Shown here in pieces: positions 59,695 to 64,000 of a DNA stretch of 64,000 nucleotides. Where the stretch lies: assembly GCF_004028635.1 (NCBI RefSeq), contig NZ_RQJW01000012.1, positions 62,001-126,000 of the forward strand. Direction: 5' to 3'. Each line of letters starts with the position of its first letter. Within the stretch, counting starts at the first letter, position 1. The position numbers and the translations under genes were made by a program. The notes beneath the pieces were generated by a model that was not told where the DNA came from, did not search any database, and saw only the letters and a program-made list of their open reading frames with translations. The DNA comes from Streptomyces cyaneus (GTDB lineage Bacteria; Actinomycetota; Actinomycetes; Streptomycetales; Streptomycetaceae).

Positions 59695-61625
59695 ACGACT
59701 TCCAGGACCGGGGCTCGGTGCACCAGGTCGTCTTCCGGTGGGACGGCAACCACGGCCGCCAGGGCACCGGCATGAACGCCGTCGCCCACTCCTGCGAGGC
59801 CGACCGCGCCGAGGAACTGGGCCGGGAACTGGGCCCGTTGCTGTGGGTCTCCGGCGCGGCAGCCGCCCGCCCGAGCGTCGTACGCACACTGTCCCGGGAC
59901 GGCGAGGTGCTGCTCGTGAGGCGCTGGCCCACCACCGACCCGGGCGGCCGGCCCAGCACGGTCAGCCATGTCCTGATCGGCGCCCCCGGCACCCTGAAGG
60001 TCCGTCAGTGCCTCGGGCTCGCGTACCGCGGCTGGGGAAGCCGGGAGAAGGCCGAGACGGTCACCGGGAAACAGGACATGATCGAGTGCGCGCAACTCGA
60101 CGCGGTGGCGCTGCGCCGGCTGCCGACCATGGTGGAGCAACTCCCTACGGTCAAGCATGCGCTGACCCATATGGCGGCGGAGTGGCTCCGCGATCCCGCG
60201 CAGCGGATGTCGCTGCTCGTGGAGGACAAGCAGCGCCCCGGCTGGCCGGACCAGGACGCGGTTCCGCTGGTCTACCTCGGGCTGTTCCTGCTCTTCGGAG
60301 CCTGGCCGGGCCACGAGTGGACGTTCGCCACGTACGACACGGCGGACACCCATCCGCTGCGGCTGATGTCCGTCCCGCGCTGGGAGGCGGACGCCGGCGG
60401 GCCCGGCCCGCTGGCCCGGGTCATGGCGGGCAAGCCGTCGGGCCGCAGGTTCGAGCTCTGGGCGGCGGCCGAACTGGTGAAGCACCTCCTCGCCCACCCC
60501 GAGCAAGGCGCCGGTGTACCGCAGCTGGTCGAGGAACTCCCCGATGGCGCGTCCCTGAACTGGGAACGCCGCCGCGCCCACCTCAAGGACATCCTCGGCG
60601 CGGACCGCACCTCCGGCACGATGCCGACCACCAGGGACCGGGAGCCGGACCGGGCCGGGGAACCGTCCCAAACCGCCATGACCGCCCCGCAGGCGTACCA
60701 GGCGACTACGTACGAGGCCCCCTACGGGACGCCGTACACGAACCCGGACCAGCACCAGCACCAGCACCAGCACCGGTACCCGCACCCGAGCCACACCCCA
60801 ACGTCCCCGCCGCCCCCGCACACGCCTCCACAGCCCCTCCAGCAGCCGTCCCCTCAGCCCTACCAGCAGCCCCTCCAGTCGCCCGCCTCCCCGAACGGCC
60901 ACGACGTCTACGCCCTCCACCGGGACCTGCTCGACACCCGGCACCACGGGGACGGCATGCGGCGCAGCCTCCTGATGGCCCGGCTGGGCGAGCAGCCCGA
61001 CGACGTGCTCCTGGACGAACTGCGCTCCGGCGAACTGCCGCCGGAGTCCCTTCAATTGGTGTTGAAGGAACTGGGACAGCCCGACCGCATCGACGGACGC
61101 CACCCGGAGATGCAGCACGCACTGTGCGCGGAGGTGCTCCAGCGGGGTCTGTACTTCGCCCCGCAGGGACCCGCCGCGGAACACACCTCGAAGATGGCCG
61201 AGGCCGAGAACGCAGCCCACCTCTTCACCTGGGCCGTAGCTCCCCTGGCCCAGGACCGGCGCCATCTGCCCGCACTCGGGGAGGTGCTGCACCTCATCAG
61301 CCTGAGCACCCACCCCACGGCGTTCAACTGGCTCCAGAAGAGCATCATCGAACCGGCGAACGGCCAGGTCCCCAACCTGCCGCCGGAACTGTGGAGCCAG
61401 CTGCTGCGGGACGCACTCAGCCGCCCCGACAGACAATCCACCGCGCCCCCGTCGCCCCCGCTTCCCTCATCGCCGCCACAGCTGTCGCCCCTCGCCCCTG
61501 AATCACGCACCTGGACGGGCCGCTTCTCCGACCTGGCGAACGAGCACCCGGGCCGGGTGATCGGATCCGCCCTCTGCTTCTGCCTCATCGGCGCGCTCGT
61601 GACGATCGCGTGGTTCTTCAGCTGA
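59691..61625 (+). CDS. GAP1-like GTPase-associated protein, C-terminally anchored
   Basis: A 644-residue protein. Residues 1-150 resemble the GAP1-N2 domain (VHQVVFRWDGNHG, QGTGMNAVAHSC, PSTVSHVLIGAP). A helical middle is followed by a Pro/Gln/His-rich linker (HQHQHQHRYPHPS, about 350-405), another helical part, and a terminal membrane helix (RVIGSALCFCLIGALVTIAW). It starts by GTGA overlap with the GTPase gene and is the last gene of the cluster. Likely regulates or bridges the GTPase to the membrane; assignment by resemblance and context. Confidence 0.78.
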   Translation: MNDFQDRGSVHQVVFRWDGNHGRQGTGMNAVAHSCEADRAEELGRELGPLLWVSGAAAARPSVVRTLSRDGEVLLVRRWPTTDPGGRPSTVSHVLIGAPGTLKVRQCLGLAYRGWGSREKAETVTGKQDMIECAQLDAVALRRLPTMVEQLPTVKHALTHMAAEWLRDPAQRMSLLVEDKQRPGWPDQDAVPLVYLGLFLLFGAWPGHEWTFATYDTADTHPLRLMSVPRWEADAGGPGPLARVMAGKPSGRRFELWAAAELVKHLLAHPEQGAGVPQLVEELPDGASLNWERRRAHLKDILGADRTSGTMPTTRDREPDRAGEPSQTAMTAPQAYQATTYEAPYGTPYTNPDQHQHQHQHRYPHPSHTPTSPPPPHTPPQPLQQPSPQPYQQPLQSPASPNGHDVYALHRDLLDTRHHGDGMRRSLLMARLGEQPDDVLLDELRSGELPPESLQLVLKELGQPDRIDGRHPEMQHALCAEVLQRGLYFAPQGPAAEHTSKMAEAENAAHLFTWAVAPLAQDRRHLPALGEVLHLISLSTHPTAFNWLQKSIIEPANGQVPNLPPELWSQLLRDALSRPDRQSTAPPSPPLPSSPPQLSPLAPESRTWTGRFSDLANEHPGRVIGSALCFCLIGALVTIAWFFS

Positions 61626-61704
61626 CCCGGCGTACCCGGCGGCAGTACGGCGCTATACACAAGTGCCCCGATGCGTTGAACGAGGTTTGCTCAGGGAGCC
61701 AGGG

Positions 61705-62043
61705 ATGCCCGGCAAGGCGAGTCGGCTCGTCCGTGGAGTCGTGGAACCCAGTGGCCGGTCTGGCATCGGGCGGGTGGTTCTGTGGGACGGGCGATGTGAA
61801 CGACTTCGTTGAGCATCTCGCCTGTACCTGGACACTCCCGATTCGGAGGATCTTCCTCCCATCGGAATCGACCTCCCGCTGCGCGACGAACAGGGCGCTG
61901 TGATGGTCGGCGTCACCGGTGCCTCTGCCGCGTTGCCGACGCTGTTGGAGACGGGCGAGCTGGAGCCCATGCGCAACGACGACGCCCCGGATCCGTACTG
62001 TTCGGCCGTCTACGATCTGGTCGGATGGCTCACGGGCGGCTGA
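61705..62043 (+). pseudogene. Hypothetical gene broken by an in-frame TGA
   Basis: From ATG 61705 one frame encodes MPGKASRLVRGVV and GRVVLWDGRCERLR, meets TGA at 61810-61812, then continues in the same frame with ASRLYLDTPDSEDLPP and ends with DPYCSAVYDLVGWLTGG at 62043. The second part has coding-like composition but no start of its own. A single TGG-to-TGA change would explain it. The remaining non-coding DNA of 61626-62169 shows no other gene. I do not recognise the family. Confidence 0.45.
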
Positions 62044-62169
62044 GGCCCGGGGAGAAATGACGGCAACGTTGACGGCAACGACTGCCTATCCGGCCGGCCC
62101 CCGCCGCTTCCCTCGGCGGATGGGTGAGACCGCGCCGAGTTCGCCCCGGCGCGGCGCTGCCAGGGGTGC

Positions 62170-64000
62170 TCAGTCCCCGCGCGGCTCCCGTACCACCGCG
62201 ATCTCCCCCGCCGGGACGATGACCGAGCCCAACACCTGCTTACCGGTGAGCAGTTCGGTGCCTTCGGCCGGGACCTCGGCCGGGCGGTCCGTGTGGTTGA
62301 TCAGGAAGAGGTAGTCGGCGTCGGTGCCCCGGCGCAGGGCCGCCTCGACGCCCTGCGGGGTCGTACGGACCGGCTCCACGCCCGCCTCCGCACGGATGCG
62401 GTCAAGCAGCCCTGCCAGGGTCGCCGGGTCCGGCTGCGTCGCCAGGTACCACGTCACTCCCGCGCCATACGAGTTGCGCGTCACCGCCGGTACGCCCGCC
62501 AGCGGGCCGCTCGTGTACGACTCGACCGCCTCGGCACCGGCCAGCCGCACCCGCTCCGACCACAGCGCCCCCGTACCGCCACCACTGAGCCCCACGGACT
62601 CGCCGGGCAGCAGCGGGAACAGCTCGTCCGACCTGACCCCCAACGTCTCCCGGAACGCGCCCGGGTAACCGCCCAGCCGGACGTGACAGTTCTCGTCGAC
62701 CGCCCCGCTGTGGAAGCCCACCGCAAGCGTGCCGCCGCCCGACGCGAAGGACGCCAGGTTCGCCGCGCCCTCGTCGTCCACCAGGTACAGGCTGGGGGCC
62801 AACACCACCCGGTACCCCGACAGATCCGCGTCCGGGCGTACGAAGTCCACCGCCACGCCCGAGCGCCACAGCGGCTCGTACCAGGCGCGGACGAGGTCCT
62901 GGAAGCGCAGTTCGCCGCTCGGCTGGGAGGGGAGTTCCATGGCCCAGCGGGCGTTCCAGTCCCAGACGACGGCCACTTCGGCCGTGCCGACGCTGCCGCG
63001 TACCTCGGCGAGCGCTCCCAGGTCCGCGCCCAGTCGGACGACGTCACGCCAGATCTGGCTGTCCGTGCCAGCGTGCGGGAGCATCGCCGAGTGCCACTGT
63101 TCGGCGCCGGCCTTGGCGGCCCGCCACTGGAAGTAGGCGATGCCGTCCGCGCCGCGGGCCACATGGGCGAGCGCGTTGCGGCGCAGCTCGCCAGGGCTCT
63201 TCGCCCGGTTCACCGGCTGCCAGTTCACCGCACCCGTCGAGTGCTCCATCAGCAGCCACGGCCCACCCGCGAGGGAGCGGACCAGATCGCCGCTGAGGGC
63301 GATGTCGATCTGCGACTCGGGGTCGGCGGACTGGAGGTAGTGGTCGTTGGAGACGATGTCCAGCTTCGGGGCCCAGCGCCAGTAGTCGAGGGCGTCGAAG
63401 TTGTACATCACCATGAAGTTGGTGGTGGCGGGGATATCAGGGGCCGCCTGCGCCAGCACGTCCCGTTCCGCCACGTACAGCGACAGCAGTTCGTCGCTGC
63501 AGAAGCGGTGCCAGTCCAGCTGGTGCGTCGGGTTGGGTACGGCGCCCGTCGCGCGCGGCGGCAGGATCTCGTCCCAGTCGTAGTACCACTGGCTCCAGAA
63601 GGTGGTGCCCCAGGCGTCGTTCAGTGCCGACAGGTCCCCGTACCTGGCCCGCAGCCAGCCGCGGAACGCCTCCGCGCTGGTGTCGCAGTAGCAGGCAGCG
63701 TTGTGGCAGCCGTACTCGTTGTGGACGTGCCACATCGAGACCGCCGGGTGGCCGGCGTAACGCCGCGCCAGTTCGGCCGTGATCCGCAGGGCCGCCCTAC
63801 GGTAGGCGGGGCTCGACGGGCAGAACGTCTGGCGGCTGCCGTACGACAGTCCGCGGCCGTCCTTGTCGACCGGCAGCGCCTCCGGGTGGGCCTTGAAGAA
63901 CCATGCCGGAGGCGCCGCCGTCGGGGTCGCCAGGTCGGCCGCGATGCCGTTCTCGTGCAGCAAGTCGAGGACGCGGTCCAGGAGGGTGAAGTCGTACTCA
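62170..64000 (-). CDS. GH42 beta-galactosidase, partial
   Basis: The C-terminal 610 residues of a glycoside hydrolase family 42 enzyme; the start lies beyond the right edge (frame remains open through EYDFTLLDRVLDLLHENG). The acid/base Glu is in MWHVHNEYGCHN and the nucleophile Glu in WLLMEHSTGAVNW. A zinc cluster like that of many GH42 proteins is suggested by CHNAACYC. Domain B (trimerisation, with SLYLVDDEGAANLASF) and a C-terminal beta domain complete it. It hydrolyses beta-galactosides, probably intracellularly, and is unrelated to the conflict cluster on the opposite strand. Confidence 0.95.
   Translation of the reverse strand, partial: EYDFTLLDRVLDLLHENGIAADLATPTAAPPAWFFKAHPEALPVDKDGRGLSYGSRQTFCPSSPAYRRAALRITAELARRYAGHPAVSMWHVHNEYGCHNAACYCDTSAEAFRGWLRARYGDLSALNDAWGTTFWSQWYYDWDEILPPRATGAVPNPTHQLDWHRFCSDELLSLYVAERDVLAQAAPDIPATTNFMVMYNFDALDYWRWAPKLDIVSNDHYLQSADPESQIDIALSGDLVRSLAGGPWLLMEHSTGAVNWQPVNRAKSPGELRRNALAHVARGADGIAYFQWRAAKAGAEQWHSAMLPHAGTDSQIWRDVVRLGADLGALAEVRGSVGTAEVAVVWDWNARWAMELPSQPSGELRFQDLVRAWYEPLWRSGVAVDFVRPDADLSGYRVVLAPSLYLVDDEGAANLASFASGGGTLAVGFHSGAVDENCHVRLGGYPGAFRETLGVRSDELFPLLPGESVGLSGGGTGALWSERVRLAGAEAVESYTSGPLAGVPAVTRNSYGAGVTWYLATQPDPATLAGLLDRIRAEAGVEPVRTTPQGVEAALRRGTDADYLFLINHTDRPAEVPAEGTELLTGKQVLGSVIVPAGEIAVVREPRGD

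Overview
The window is a chromosomal segment of a Streptomyces or close relative. The evidence is very high G+C, GTG starts, ATGA/GTGA gene overlaps, and purine, lsr2-like, dnaX and 4.5S RNA genes in an order I recall (from memory) next to bldC in S. coelicolor. All calls come from reading the sequence; no database search was run.

Region 1, about 1-26480, is mostly core. It holds a conserved hypothetical gene, valine dehydrogenase (vdh), a DUF3073 gene, and purine genes purM-purF, purSQL, purC and purD. Between these lie a META-domain lipoprotein, a mycothiol-dependent-isomerase-like protein, an M23 peptidase with an ArsR-type regulator, an Lsr2-family nucleoid protein, three tRNA-Gly genes around an ABC exporter with a two-component system, an N,N-dimethylformamidase-like protein and a dead M48 protease. 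It ends with dnaX, the 4.5S RNA gene and tRNA-Ser(GGA). One tRNA-Gly (UCC) has a broken elbow (D-loop and T-arm) but intact acceptor and anticodon stems.

Region 2, 26423-31130, looks like a small insertion at tRNA-Ser. A deleted copy of tRNA-Ser plus its terminator recurs at 31084-31130. It carries four genes: a Fe-S epoxyqueuosine-reductase-like protein, a YhgE/Pip-type membrane protein, a TetR regulator and a short-chain dehydrogenase. Three promoters carry copies of one 14-bp palindrome, AAACCGATC(A/G)GTTT, which makes a self-contained TetR regulon.

Region 3, 31146-41050, is accessory: a second-type GAPDH with a GlxA-family regulator, two tandem Stealth-family sugar-phosphate transferases, a frameshifted IS5-type transposase remnant, a small secreted protein and a large SARP/NB-ARC/TPR regulator.

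Region 4, 41563-61625, is the most interesting part. It is a ten-gene, same-strand, tightly overlapping cluster: a Crp-type regulator with an intact cyclic-nucleotide cassette; a class III nucleotidyl-cyclase domain fused to a lipoyl domain and a C-terminal RHIM/amyloid-like motif; a P-loop/HEAT-like protein carrying a second RHIM-like motif; an SPFH protein; a Pycsar-type transmembrane effector; a membrane-anchored vWA protein; a tubulin-like GTPase; a large membrane protein; a pseudokinase/zinc-ribbon/GTPase protein; and a GAP1-like GTPase-associated protein. I infer a cyclic-nucleotide-signalling, membrane-associated conflict (probably antiphage) system merging Pycsar logic with GTPase and tubulin machinery.

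The window ends with a decayed gene (61705-62043) and a GH42 beta-galactosidase running off the right edge.
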